This document shows, piece by piece, positions 8,698 through 17,617 of a stretch of 64,000 nucleotides of DNA. The notes below the pieces were generated by a model. It did not search any database, was not told the origin of the DNA, and worked only from the letters and a program-made list of their open reading frames with translations. Numbering within the stretch: position 1 is the stretch's first letter; every line of letters starts with the position of its first letter. The stretch covers positions 1-64,000 of the forward strand of contig JACPRH010000028.1 in assembly GCA_016190055.1 (NCBI GenBank), written 5' to 3'. The stretch is from Nitrososphaerota archaeon. Lineage in GTDB: Archaea > Thermoproteota > Nitrososphaeria > Nitrososphaerales > JACPRH01. The position numbers and the translations under genes were made by a program.

Positions 8698-8975
8698 CAT
8701 TCACGATTTTGAAGCATAAATTACATAAATGTCTACTAGATCGCGTCTTCGCCTTCTCGTTGTTGGGTAGGGAATCACTTTGTTTGCTATCCAGTAAGGG
8801 TTTTGTTAAGTCTTCGGCAGCCGAGGTGTATCTTTTCCTCAGCAGATGCCAGAGAGTTAAGAGAATTCGCCAGAATTACTGTGGTCACGGATAGATCCGA
8901 CGCTGCCCGAAGAACCAGGCATTTCCGCTTTGATCGATGGAAGCGAGCAGTAATAAGTGTAACTATCAATATAGA
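8698..8975. other. Intergenic stretch with a dispersed structured repeat
   Basis: No convincing gene here. The stretch holds one copy of a repeat of about 75 bases (8797-8870) that recurs at 61857-61930, described separately. Short frames across it are not protein-like. Confidence 0.5.
8797..8870 (+). repeat. Dispersed repeat B, copy 1 (possible structured RNA or decayed coding fragment)
   Basis: About 75 bases that match 61857-61930 at roughly 80 percent by eye. Shared blocks include GTTTTGTTAAGT, CTTTTCCTCAGCAGATGCC and GAGTTAAGAGAA. A hairpin can form from GGCAGC..GAGG with CCTCAGCAGATGCC. Each copy lies 95-150 bases upstream of a gene start (here the AsnC-type gene at 9017). Confidence 0.6.
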
Positions 8976-9016
8976 AAGCTATATATACTGTTATAGGTAT
9001 TACAGATTGAAATATA
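8976..9016 (+). promoter_or_regulatory. Promoter of the AsnC-type ligand-binding gene
   Basis: A clear TATA-like element GCTATATATACTG lies about 30 bases upstream of the ATG at 9017, the usual archaeal spacing for a short or absent leader. Confidence 0.6.
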
Positions 9017-9523
9017 ATGAGTACCACAAACTATCCAACAATCATCATTGCATCAGTTCAGCCAAAGATGTGGAACGAAGTTGCAGAGCAACTAACCCAA
9101 ATTCAGGGAATCACCTACTTCTCACCATTGACAGGCAGATTCGACCTAGCCATCGAGCTCAAGGCAGCAAATCCAAGCCAAATCTATGAACTCGTCAACA
9201 AGGTAAGGTCCATTAACGGGATCACCTCAACAAGAACCGCCACCCCATTCGAAGGCTTCACTGACGGAAAGAACTTCCAGGCTTTTGACTCACTGGCACT
9301 GTGCCTAGTGAATGTCAACCAGTCTGCACAAAACGTTCTTCAATCGATGAAACAACTCTCGCATATCCGCAATGCATTCGTCACACCAGGCGAATTCGAC
9401 ATCGTCGCAACAGTCTACGGCAAGAACAACGAAGAGGTTCTTACCGAGGTTTCGAAGATTTCCGAAATACAGGGCGTTCAGAGCAGCGAGACACTATTCG
9501 CCTACAAGCCTACGTGGCAGTAG
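9017..9523 (+). CDS. Tandem Lrp/AsnC ligand-binding (RAM) domain protein without HTH
   Basis: A 168-residue protein made of two successive Lrp/AsnC C-terminal (RAM, alpha-beta) domains, roughly residues 5-80 and 85-165, each with the pattern hydrophobic strand - IQGI/LSHI helix - G.FDI/FDLA - V..I..I.G. There is no helix-turn-helix. Such free-standing RAM proteins bind small molecules such as amino acids and may join with full-length Lrp proteins to adjust transcription. Here two domains are fused, which is less common than the single version. Confidence 0.8.
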   Translation: MSTTNYPTIIIASVQPKMWNEVAEQLTQIQGITYFSPLTGRFDLAIELKAANPSQIYELVNKVRSINGITSTRTATPFEGFTDGKNFQAFDSLALCLVNVNQSAQNVLQSMKQLSHIRNAFVTPGEFDIVATVYGKNNEEVLTEVSKISEIQGVQSSETLFAYKPTWQ

Positions 9524-9657
9524 GCTCCGACTTTTTTCTAAAATCTACTCACCCAGTACAATAAAATTCCGGCAAAACGATACAATTCAGCTGCCGAAGA
9601 CTTAACAAAACACACTTTAGTCATCTTAATATCTGCGGTTGCCAGCAGTGCATCGAT

Positions 9658-10503
9658 ATGCTGCTGGGCTTCCATGTCTCAATAGCCGGTACGATTGATT
9701 TGGCTGTTGATCGTGCTGTCAAGATGGGTTGCGCAACCTTTCAGATCTTTACGAAGAGTCCTAGAGGCTGGGAGTATGAGAATTTGGCTGTGAAAGAGAT
9801 TGATGGATTTGTCGAGAAGTGCCGCGAGCATGGTTTTAAGCAGCCTGCGGATCATATGCCGTATCTCCCGAACCTAGCATCACCCACCGATGACACCTAC
9901 AATAGATCTGTTTCATCGTTAGTGACGGAGCTGCGGCGTTGTGAAGCATTGAAGATTCCGTATCTCGTAACGCATACTGGGAGTCATCTCGGTAAAGGTG
10001 AGAAGTTTGGGTTAGATCGGGCTGTTGCTGCCTGCAATAAGGCTCTTTCAGAGGTTGATGGTGAAGTTATGATTCTTCTTGAAAACACTGCGGGTACGAA
10101 GAACAGCATCGGCTCTAAGTTTGAAAACTTGAGTTACATACTCGAAAACGTTGAGTTGAAGCAGCGGATCGGAGTATGCTTCGATACCTGTCACGCCTTC
10201 GCCGCCGGATATGATCTCCGCAGCGGTGAAGATGTTGATAGAACGCTTGGTCTGCTCAAAGACATTATTGGTCTGGATAAGGTTAAGCTGGTTCATCTGA
10301 ATGATTCGAAGGGTGAGTTCAACTCGCATTCAGATCGGCATGATCATATTGGGCTTGGGCATATCGGGGAGAAGGGTTTCAGAGCCTTTCTGCAGAGTGA
10401 GTTTGCGCAGACTCGGCCGCTGGTTATGGAGACTCCGGTGGACAATAGACGCGATGATCAAGGCAACTTGAAGAAGGCTAAGGAGCTCGCAGGTGAAACG
10501 TAG
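9658..10503 (+). CDS. nfo: Endonuclease IV (apurinic/apyrimidinic endonuclease)
   Basis: A 281-residue TIM-barrel AP endonuclease. Nearly all zinc-site motifs can be read: GFHVSIAG, the HTGSHLG loop, LLENTAG, CFDTCHAFAAGYD, VHLNDSKGEFNSHSDRH and HIGLGHIG. It cleaves DNA 5' to abasic sites in base excision repair. Length and start (ATG 9658) match the family. The next gene (HIT protein) begins 3 bases after its stop, so the two form an operon. Confidence 0.95.
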   Translation: MLLGFHVSIAGTIDLAVDRAVKMGCATFQIFTKSPRGWEYENLAVKEIDGFVEKCREHGFKQPADHMPYLPNLASPTDDTYNRSVSSLVTELRRCEALKIPYLVTHTGSHLGKGEKFGLDRAVAACNKALSEVDGEVMILLENTAGTKNSIGSKFENLSYILENVELKQRIGVCFDTCHAFAAGYDLRSGEDVDRTLGLLKDIIGLDKVKLVHLNDSKGEFNSHSDRHDHIGLGHIGEKGFRAFLQSEFAQTRPLVMETPVDNRRDDQGNLKKAKELAGET

Positions 10504-10506
10504 CAC

Positions 10507-10962
10507 ATGCCGGCTGCTGATGCAGGTCAATGCGTCTTCTGCAGGATTGTGAAGCGTGAGGCTTCTGCGGCTCGGGTCTATGAGGATGATGAGGTTCTGG
10601 TCTTTATGGATAAGGCGCCGTTTAACGTGGGGCATACGTTGGTTATTCCTAAGAAGCATTACGCATTTCTTACCGAGATGAGCGATGAGGAGGTTGCGAG
10701 ACTCTTCGCCGTCACCAACCGTGTTGTGAAGGCTGTTTTCCGCGCTGTCAAGGCGGATGGCATGAATGTTGCTCAATCAAACGGGAGAGCCGCTTCTCAA
10801 GACATCTTCCATGTTCACGTGCATATTGTTCCCCGGTTTGAAGGGGATGCGAAGGAGGGCTTCGGCTTCTTTCCTCCGAGGAAAAATATGAGCAGTCAAG
10901 AGTTAGAGGAGACTGCACAAGAAATTAGCCGAGCGTTAAATGAGCTAACTAGCGTAGGTTAA
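10507..10962 (+). CDS. HIT-family nucleotide hydrolase/transferase
   Basis: A 151-residue histidine-triad protein with the active site HVHVHIVPRF, the N-terminal CVFCRIVK pair typical of HIT proteins with a zinc site, and NVGHTLVIPKKHY. Members hydrolyse phosphoramidate or dinucleoside polyphosphate bonds (AMP-lysine, Ap4A). It starts 3 bases after endonuclease IV and is presumably cotranscribed with it. Confidence 0.9.
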   Translation: MPAADAGQCVFCRIVKREASAARVYEDDEVLVFMDKAPFNVGHTLVIPKKHYAFLTEMSDEEVARLFAVTNRVVKAVFRAVKADGMNVAQSNGRAASQDIFHVHVHIVPRFEGDAKEGFGFFPPRKNMSSQELEETAQEISRALNELTSVG

Positions 10963-10978
10963 GCCATCGGTTAATCCG

Positions 10979-11374
10979 TTAGAGGCTGGGTTGTGGAGGT
11001 TTGTCGCAGGCATGGCATTTGTCGATGGTGTAACATGGCTCCATTTTCTTGTGGAAACTGCAGAGTAGTCTTTTCCTTCTCATGTATTCGCAGATTTCCG
11101 TGAATGTTTCTGTGACTTGAGGGCTGTTGACGTCTCCGTCTAGGAGCAGATCAGTTAGCTTATCGACAGACTCTTTGATGTGTTTGTTGCTGTCGATTTT
11201 TACGGCGACGGCTCGTGTCCGTCGGACATAGTTGCTGATTGCGGCTTGAGTTACTCCCAGCTTAGCGGCTGCCTGTTTCTGTGTGAGACCGTGTTTTTCG
11301 ATTAGGCTGATTGCGGTCATGTAGCGGATTGCTGGTACTACTGATCTGTGGATGATTTCATAGGGCAGTATCAT
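10979..11374 (-). CDS. Archaeal HTH transcription regulator with C-terminal cysteine motif
   Basis: A 131-residue protein. Residues 29-52 form a helix-turn-helix (TQKQAAAKLGVTQAAISNYV), and the C-terminus has four cysteines (105, 114, 120, 123) that could bind metal or a cluster. This plan is that of a widespread archaeal small predicted-regulator family (COG2522-like). The ATG at 11374 is chosen because the family begins at MILPYEII; the longer open frame to 11677 would overlap the start of the divergent dehydrogenase and is not protein-like there. It may control that dehydrogenase. Confidence 0.8.
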   Translation of the reverse strand: MILPYEIIHRSVVPAIRYMTAISLIEKHGLTQKQAAAKLGVTQAAISNYVRRTRAVAVKIDSNKHIKESVDKLTDLLLDGDVNSPQVTETFTEICEYMRRKRLLCSFHKKMEPCYTIDKCHACDKPPQPSL

Positions 11375-11550
11375 TAATTCGGCCTCGATCAAGGCTAGAA
11401 TTACATAACCGCCATATTTAAGCGGACAACGTATGTTATGTGTTATGTGAAGAGATAATCTAGCAAAGATGGACATAACCCATTTAACGAACCTAAAAGT
11501 GAACCAGTTACAGTAGTCGTCAAGAAAAAAACTCGGAGATTCTAATCTAA

Positions 11551-14508
11551 ATGTCACAACAACACCAAAACAACATAGCTTCTGATCTGAGGGGGCTAGT
11601 GAGCGGCGAGGTTCTTGACGAAGATTGGCAGCGCACCCTATACGCGGCTGATGCAAGCATCTACGAAACACTCCCACTCTGCGTTGTGATACCTAAAAGC
11701 GAAGATGACGTTGTAAAGACGGTAAGATACGCCTATGACAACCGGATTCCAGTCACTGCTAGAGGCGGCGGAACCGCGCTCGCCGGTCAAACCATAGGCA
11801 ACGGCATCACCATAGACTTCTCAAAATACTTGAACCAGGTGCTCGAAGTTAACGCTGAGAAAAGCTACGTAGTGGTCGAGCCCGGCATAAACAAGAGCGA
11901 GCTGGATCTTTGGCTCAAAGCCTCAGGCAAATTCTTCCCACCTGATCCCTCTAGCTCAGATTTCTGCACCATCGGCGGAATGATCGCGAACAACTCCAGC
12001 GGACCACATACCGTGAAGTACGGCAGCGTCATCGACTACATCGTTTCGCTCAGAGTAGCACTCTCCAACGGCGAAGTAATTGAGACCAAGCCCGTGAAGA
12101 TTGGCGGCGATGAGTGGCGTCAAGTCACAGATGCTGATACGTTGGAAGCGAAGATTTACCGCGGCCTCTCTAAGGCTGTTCAAGAGAATGGTTCTCTTAT
12201 TGAGGAGAGGGCTCCGAAGGTTCGTAAGAACTGCTCCGGCTACAGGTTGGATCGGCTGCTTCTTCCCAAAGGTGTGTTTGATTTAGGCTCGGTTTTCGCG
12301 GCGTCTGAAGGGACGCTTGGAGTTGTGCTGCAGGCTAAGCTCAGGGTTGTAGATCTTCCTAGGTTCAAGGGTACTGCGATGCTTCAGTTCGACAGCCTTG
12401 AGAAGATGGGGAAGGCGGTCGCTAAGGTTCTGAAGACGAAGCCTTCAGCCGTTGAGCTTCTCGACGATCATGTGGTGGATTTAGCTTCAAGCACACATCC
12501 TGAGCTCAGGAAAGATATCGCTGAAGACGCTAAGGCCTTCCTGCTGGTTGAGTACGACGGATCTGAGAGTAAAGATGTGGAGGAGGGTCTGAAGCGACTC
12601 GACAATGTTGTTGTGAAGAAGAGTGGGCTTGTGCTGAAGGCTGGGTTCGCCTACGACCCGTCTACTGCTGAAAAGTTCTGGGCTCTCCGCAAAAAATCCC
12701 TTCCCTACGTAATGAAACTTCGACGTGAAGGCAGGCGCCCCACACCCTTCATTGAGGATGTGGTGGTACAGCCTGAGCAGCTCGCATCCTTCATTGAGAA
12801 GCTCTACGAAATCTATCGGAAATACGATGTTGAAGGCGTCGTATACGGCCACGCTGGAGACGGTCAGCTACACACGAGGCCGCTTCTGAACCTGAAGAAA
12901 GAGGGAGACCTAGATTTGATGGGTAAGATTGCTGACGAGGTCTTCCAAATAGTAATTGAGTCTGGCGGCTCAATCACCGGCGAGCATGGAGACGGGCTGG
13001 TCAGAGGCCGATATGTGCGGAAGATGTTCGGCGACGATCTCTACCAGATTTTCAAAGAGACTAAACACACGTTTGATCCAGAGGGTATTCTGAACCCAGG
13101 GCGCAAAATCGTTGAAGATTCTGGGGCTTGGCTTCAGAACCTGCGCTACGTTTCTTCTTCTAGCGGTGGGAAGCAGGTTAACACGGCTCTGAACTGGGGC
13201 ATTAAAAATAGCCTGCTGAGAAAGAGCGTTACCGGTTTCTCGGATGAGTTGAGCTATGAGGATGAGGTTGAGCTCTGCCACGGGTGCGGAACCTGCCGTG
13301 AGCTGACACCGGGAAGGATGTGCCCTGTCTTCAAGGCTTATCGAGGTGAGACTGATAGCTGTAGAGGTAGGCTCAGTGTTCTTCGCTGGCTGCTTAAGGC
13401 GGATGGTCTTCCAGAGGGGTTCGAGGATACTGAGCAGTATCGTGACGTTGTTTTCGATCACTGTGTTCAGTGCAAGATGTGTCTGGTTGAGTGTCCTTCT
13501 AACGTGAATGTTGGGAAGCTTATGGCTGAGGCTCGAGCAAGATACTCTGCTAAACACGGTTCTCCACCGGGATACAGCTTCTTCGCAGACATTGACCGGT
13601 ACGCTAAGCTGGGGAGCAGCTTCGCCCCAGTCTCAAACCGCTTAATGGGAAACACTGTTTTCCGCAAAATCTTGGAGCGCAGCTCAGGAATAGATCAGCA
13701 ACGCCCATTCCCCAAGTTCAGCCGAAAGACCTTTGCTCAACAGTTCAGGGAACCACATCAAACAACAGCGACCGCGCAGCCTGAGACGTCTAGAAGCGTG
13801 GTTTTCTTCTATGATACGTTCGTTAGCTATCTTAGGCCGGATCTCGGCTTGTTGTTGGTTAAGATTCTTGAGCGGAACGGCTACACTGTGCTGACTCCTC
13901 CGCAGCGGTCGTCGGGTTTGAGCGCGTTGATTGAGGGTAGCCCGGTTGTTGGGAAGGAGACTGCTGAATATAATGTTTCGATGCTAGCGCCTTATGCTGA
14001 GAAAGGTGTTCCGATTGTGACGTTTTCGCCGAGCGCAGGAGTTGCTTTGAAGCTTGAGTATCTGAATGTGCTTGATACACCGGCCGCGAGAAGTGTAGCA
14101 GACTCCACTTCAGATATTCATGAGTTTCTCTACTCCCTGCACAGGAAGAGTGAGTTGGATGAGGGTTTCAAGCCCGTTGAGAAGAATATCTATCTTCATC
14201 TGCACTGTCACGATCGTGTGCAGAGGATTGAGGGTGATGTCACTGGGCTTCTGGGTTTGCTGCCGGGTTTGAAGTTTGAGGTTTTGGAGAAGGGTTGCTG
14301 CGGTATAGGTGGAGCCTTCGGTTTCGTGAAGGGTCATTACAAGAGATCGCTGGAGATCGGTGAGCCGCTGATACAGGCTGTTCGCTTAGCTGATCGTGAT
14401 GTGTATTCGACGGGTGAGTCATGCGCCATGCAGATTGAGGCTGGGTCAGGCCGAAAAATCGGCTTGACAGTTGAGCTACTAGGCGAAGCTTACAGTTTCT
14501 TAGGCTAA
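11551..14508 (+). CDS. FAD-linked 2-hydroxyacid dehydrogenase with fused Fe-S/CCG module (YdiJ/GlcD-GlpC type)
   Basis: A 985-residue fusion. Residues 1-520 are a GlcD-type flavoprotein: FAD-binding ARGGGTALAGQT, and C-terminal-domain motifs HAGDGQLHTRP and GEHGDGLVRGRYV. Next comes a dicluster ferredoxin region, first motif CHGCGTC followed by a spaced CP, second CVQCKMCLVECP. The end has one CCG domain with EKGCCGIGGAFG. The order matches E. coli YdiJ (1018 residues) and related D-lactate or D-2-hydroxyglutarate dehydrogenases, which pass electrons to a quinone or cytochrome. The substrate cannot be read from the sequence. Its 3' end overlaps that of malate dehydrogenase by 4 bases. Confidence 0.85.
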   Translation: MSQQHQNNIASDLRGLVSGEVLDEDWQRTLYAADASIYETLPLCVVIPKSEDDVVKTVRYAYDNRIPVTARGGGTALAGQTIGNGITIDFSKYLNQVLEVNAEKSYVVVEPGINKSELDLWLKASGKFFPPDPSSSDFCTIGGMIANNSSGPHTVKYGSVIDYIVSLRVALSNGEVIETKPVKIGGDEWRQVTDADTLEAKIYRGLSKAVQENGSLIEERAPKVRKNCSGYRLDRLLLPKGVFDLGSVFAASEGTLGVVLQAKLRVVDLPRFKGTAMLQFDSLEKMGKAVAKVLKTKPSAVELLDDHVVDLASSTHPELRKDIAEDAKAFLLVEYDGSESKDVEEGLKRLDNVVVKKSGLVLKAGFAYDPSTAEKFWALRKKSLPYVMKLRREGRRPTPFIEDVVVQPEQLASFIEKLYEIYRKYDVEGVVYGHAGDGQLHTRPLLNLKKEGDLDLMGKIADEVFQIVIESGGSITGEHGDGLVRGRYVRKMFGDDLYQIFKETKHTFDPEGILNPGRKIVEDSGAWLQNLRYVSSSSGGKQVNTALNWGIKNSLLRKSVTGFSDELSYEDEVELCHGCGTCRELTPGRMCPVFKAYRGETDSCRGRLSVLRWLLKADGLPEGFEDTEQYRDVVFDHCVQCKMCLVECPSNVNVGKLMAEARARYSAKHGSPPGYSFFADIDRYAKLGSSFAPVSNRLMGNTVFRKILERSSGIDQQRPFPKFSRKTFAQQFREPHQTTATAQPETSRSVVFFYDTFVSYLRPDLGLLLVKILERNGYTVLTPPQRSSGLSALIEGSPVVGKETAEYNVSMLAPYAEKGVPIVTFSPSAGVALKLEYLNVLDTPAARSVADSTSDIHEFLYSLHRKSELDEGFKPVEKNIYLHLHCHDRVQRIEGDVTGLLGLLPGLKFEVLEKGCCGIGGAFGFVKGHYKRSLEIGEPLIQAVRLADRDVYSTGESCAMQIEAGSGRKIGLTVELLGEAYSFLG

Positions 14509-15419
14509 GCTAGACCGATCTCTGAGATTGCGTTCTTTATCGAGTCGGCGCCTTTCTGGAAGACTGCTTTCTGCTCCTCGTCTAGGTCGAGCTTGACGAT
14601 TTTCTCTACGCCGTTTCGGCCGAGCACCGCTGGGACACCGATGTAGAATCCGTTTACGTCGTATTCGCCGTTCTGATAGGCTGAGAGCGGCATCTGCTCG
14701 TGTTTGTTCTTGATGATGGCTTCGACCATTGAGCCGACTGCGTTGCCTGGGGCGTAGACTGTTCCTCCTTTCAACGCGATGACGTCGGCGGCGGTTTTGC
14801 GTGTGCCCTCTATTAGCTTCGTGATTTCTTCTTTTGACATTAGCTTGGTCAGCGGCTTGCCGTTTACGGTTGAGTACTGGGGCAGCGGAAGCATTGATTC
14901 GCCGTGTTCACCGATTACGATGGCGTGGACTGCGGATACGGGTACCTTCATTGTTTGGGCTATGAAGTATCTGAATCTGCAGGAGTCTAGTTGGCCGCTC
15001 ATTCCGAAGACTCGGTTTTTGTCAAACCCGGTTTTCTTCAACGCCACGTAAGTCATGACGTCAAGTGGGTTCGTCACCATCAATACGAGCGATTTCGGTG
15101 CGTGCTCCTTTATCTTCAAAGCGATGTCTCCTATGATCTGGCTGTTCTTCTGGAGAAGATCGAGCCTGGTCATACCGGGTTTTCGTGGAAGCCCGCCTGT
15201 AACGATAACTAGGTCTGAGCCCTCCATATCTTTGTAGTCGTTGGTTCCTCTAAGCGATACGTCGACGCCGAAAGATGCGGCCATGTGGCCTAGGTCAAGA
15301 GCTTCGCCCTGCGGTAACCCTTGAATAATGTCGATGAGAAGTATGTCATCGAGTTCTTTCGGTATTATGTTAGCTGCGACGGTGCTTCCGATTCTTCCAG
15401 CGCCAACAATAGTAATCAT
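14505..15419 (-). CDS. mdh: Malate dehydrogenase (NAD(P)-dependent, LDH/MDH superfamily)
   Basis: A 304-residue enzyme. Seen: the Rossmann motif GAGRIGSTVA, the substrate loop GGLPRKPGMTRLDLL whose arginines favour malate/oxaloacetate, VTNPLDVMTY, and the catalytic GEHGESMLPL histidine. It interconverts malate and oxaloacetate for the citric acid cycle. The ATG at 15419 gives a normal N-terminus. Convergent with the 2-hydroxyacid dehydrogenase. Confidence 0.92.
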   Translation of the reverse strand: MITIVGAGRIGSTVAANIIPKELDDILLIDIIQGLPQGEALDLGHMAASFGVDVSLRGTNDYKDMEGSDLVIVTGGLPRKPGMTRLDLLQKNSQIIGDIALKIKEHAPKSLVLMVTNPLDVMTYVALKKTGFDKNRVFGMSGQLDSCRFRYFIAQTMKVPVSAVHAIVIGEHGESMLPLPQYSTVNGKPLTKLMSKEEITKLIEGTRKTAADVIALKGGTVYAPGNAVGSMVEAIIKNKHEQMPLSAYQNGEYDVNGFYIGVPAVLGRNGVEKIVKLDLDEEQKAVFQKGADSIKNAISEIGLA

Positions 15420-15655
15420 GCTAGACGTCCAGCACTCTACTCGGCCTAGTTATTTTAGCATTAATGAAGTGGTTTACGATGATATCATCTTAGAATAACA
15501 TTCTGATCGGCTTAACCTACGCTTGTGCACAAGCATTGGTGCTGCGGTAGGCTGGGAATTTGTTGAAGCATTGAAAACAATGTCAAAAAGTGATTGGACG
15601 ATTATGGCTTCTCAAGTGAGAAAAACTGATCTTTTCCGTTGCAATGCATGTTCAG

Positions 15656-16012
15656 TTAGTTCAGGATGTCTCTTCCAATGAGCACGGTTCTACGGGGAGC
15701 GGCGGCTACTTCAACAAATTCGAATCTGAAGCTGTCTAGGGTTATGTGGCTGAAATAGGTTTTGAGCGTTCCTGTATGTTGTAAAAAGTCGCTGTATCTA
15801 ATTTCGGAGGCGGGTATAAGTCCTAACTTTCCTGCAGCGTCTAGTGGTATCACTGTGCCATCCGCACCCGTGTCGATTTTTCCTTTCATGAATATCTTTT
15901 TCCTATTCGTAGGATGAATGATAGTTACGTCCACGATTAGAGCAGGTGGTTCGTAGGAGTTATCGTAAGGATGGGTTGGAGTCATGGTTTTTCCGGTGAG
16001 GGCAGCTCCCAA
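15656..16012 (-). CDS. Retropepsin-like clan AA aspartic protease
   Basis: A small protein of about 118 residues (or 109 from the ATG at 15985). The catalytic motif is DTGADGTVIP near the middle, followed by VLIGRDILN at the end, the two hallmarks of single-domain retropepsin-like proteases that work as dimers. It overlaps the end of the upstream DUF5678-like gene by about 30 bases, so the two are translated together. Targets are unknown; such pairs are frequent in archaea and cyanobacteria and may be regulatory or toxin-antitoxin-like, which is inference. Confidence 0.8.
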   Translation of the reverse strand: MGAALTGKTMTPTHPYDNSYEPPALIVDVTIIHPTNRKKIFMKGKIDTGADGTVIPLDAAGKLGLIPASEIRYSDFLQHTGTLKTYFSHITLDSFRFEFVEVAAAPRRTVLIGRDILN

Positions 16013-16245
16013 TGCCTTTCTTCTTTGGATACCTTTCCAATGTACATAGGGATGTATCCTCTACGGCTGTAAATTCTTTTGGCTAGCGTCACTTTGTCTT
16101 TATCGCTATCGGCAACTTCTCCGTCTACAACTGCCACGTATTTGTCGACATATTTCGGCGTTCTCAACAATGCAGGTCGCATCTCTAGGAATTTCTTCTT
16201 ATCAATTTCAAACAGCTCTTCCGGAGATGATACTGTTGAGCTCAT
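15982..16245 (-). CDS. DUF5678-like small protein paired with the aspartic protease
   Basis: An 87-residue protein with the core KYVAVVDGEVADSDKDK, which matches the short strand-rich DUF5678 pattern (KYVAV.DGEVV..G.D). It is probably the partner or antitoxin-like element of the downstream protease, whose gene overlaps its end. It starts at an ATG 10-20 bases downstream of a T-rich stretch. No enzymatic residues are seen. Confidence 0.7.
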   Translation of the reverse strand: MSSTVSSPEELFEIDKKKFLEMRPALLRTPKYVDKYVAVVDGEVADSDKDKVTLAKRIYSRRGYIPMYIGKVSKEERHWELPSPEKP

Positions 16246-16326
16246 CTTCTATCCAACACTTCACATGGTATATTTAAGATTACCACTGCGTGTTTAACAG
16301 GCCGCGAAGATGTGTGGAGAAGCCTC

Positions 16327-17475
16327 TTAGACGAGCGATTTTGCGAGTTTGACGGCTAGAGCTGGGTGTGCTAGTAGTTTCTTCGCGACTTTTCTGATTT
16401 CGAAGCCGTTCGCCAAGTCTAGGATATCGTCAGCCGCAAGAACCTGTTGAAGCAGGTTTAGCTCGTTGTCGCTTAGCTGCTCTATTGCTCGCATAGCTTT
16501 TAGGCTCTTCTTGATGCGTTGGCCCCACTGCTCGTCGTATTTTCGGTTGAACTCTTCTAGCCTCTTCTTTGAGCAGTTGCCTTCGGAGACTGCGGCTGCG
16601 GCTACTTCGCCCGCCATTAGTCCGGCTGCTACTGAAGAGTGGATGCCTGCACCCGTGAGTGGTATTACCATTCCTGCTGCGTCGCCTATCAGCATAGCTC
16701 CGTCCTGAATGTTGTTCTCGATAATGCCGCCTACTGGAACGGGTGCACCTCGGTAATCGATAATCTGACCTTTCGCTAATTCTTTCGGGAACATTCCCAC
16801 GAACTTGTCCAGGTACTGCTTAGCGGAACCTCCTCTAACCCCGATGCCTACTTCAGTGAGCTTCTCGCCTTTCGGAAAGATCCAGGCGTAGCCCATCGGA
16901 GCAATCTCGTTTCCTAGGTAGAAGCGTACGGTGTTCGGGTATTCTAGGTGGCAGTTCACCATTATGTATTGAACTGTAGGGATGGGCTCCGACTTCTCGG
17001 ATACTCCTAGGTTGCGCGCCATAGTGGAGTTATAGCCATCCGCTCCGATCACGACTTTTGCTCGGTATTCGTTCTGCGAGGTTTTGATGTTCATTGTGCC
17101 GTCTGAGGCGCGACTGATTCCTTGAACCTCTTCTCTCACCCTGATCTGTGCACCGGCTTCGGCTGCTGCGGCCGCGATTTCCTGTATGAACATGGTTTTG
17201 TTGAGTGAGAAACCGATTTCTTTGATGTGAATAGATTTCAGGTTGGGTGAGAAGACCATTGCATCGGTGCGATGCATCACAATACTCGGCTTGTCAGCGA
17301 CTCCGGCGGTCTTCAAAGTCTGCTGGCTTGTCGCTTCTCCACAGGGCTTTGAGGCCATGATGGTCGGTTGCTTCTCAAGAATAATGGTTTTAGCTCCGTT
17401 AAGAGCCGCTGTCTTAGCCGCGCAGACTCCTGCGGGCCCGGCTCCAACGATCAAAACATCGTAGTTGTTCTCCAT
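16327..17475 (-). CDS. Geranylgeranyl reductase family FAD-dependent oxidoreductase
   Basis: A 382-residue flavoprotein. It opens with the dinucleotide-binding motif DVLIVGAGPAGVCAAKTAA, has the KPCGEATS active-site cysteine motif and the second FAD motif GAMLIGDAAGMVIPLTGAGI. The family saturates the geranylgeranyl chains of archaeal membrane lipids and of quinones. The KPCGE cysteine and GDAAG context fit digeranylgeranylglycerophospholipid reductase, although several paralogues usually coexist. Located between the protease pair and a cytochrome gene, with no operon partner. Confidence 0.88.
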   Translation of the reverse strand: MENNYDVLIVGAGPAGVCAAKTAALNGAKTIILEKQPTIMASKPCGEATSQQTLKTAGVADKPSIVMHRTDAMVFSPNLKSIHIKEIGFSLNKTMFIQEIAAAAAEAGAQIRVREEVQGISRASDGTMNIKTSQNEYRAKVVIGADGYNSTMARNLGVSEKSEPIPTVQYIMVNCHLEYPNTVRFYLGNEIAPMGYAWIFPKGEKLTEVGIGVRGGSAKQYLDKFVGMFPKELAKGQIIDYRGAPVPVGGIIENNIQDGAMLIGDAAGMVIPLTGAGIHSSVAAGLMAGEVAAAAVSEGNCSKKRLEEFNRKYDEQWGQRIKKSLKAMRAIEQLSDNELNLLQQVLAADDILDLANGFEIRKVAKKLLAHPALAVKLAKSLV

Positions 17476-17617
17476 ACCGCTTCGACACCGATGGTCGCTG
17501 CTTCTCCGACATAAATCTGTACCCCTTTCTTAAAGAAAGAAAGAAAAACTAGCTTGGAACCGCTTCGCTAACTTCTGGTCCCAAGCCAGTTGAAGATTAT
17601 TCCTTGCTTCTAGTTAC

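Noticed and set aside
9301-9605. Two alternative frames inside and after the tandem RAM-domain gene
   Set aside because: Arginine- and serine-rich shadows of the well-supported gene at 9017-9523.
11375-11677. 100-residue N-terminal extension of the archaeal HTH regulator
   Set aside because: It overlaps the divergent dehydrogenase start and has unlikely composition; the known family starts at 11374.
15523-15681. 52-residue frame with CNAC and SSGC cysteines between mdh and the protease gene
   Set aside because: TTG start without ribosome site, overlaps the protease end, no family; could be a decayed fragment but support is too weak.
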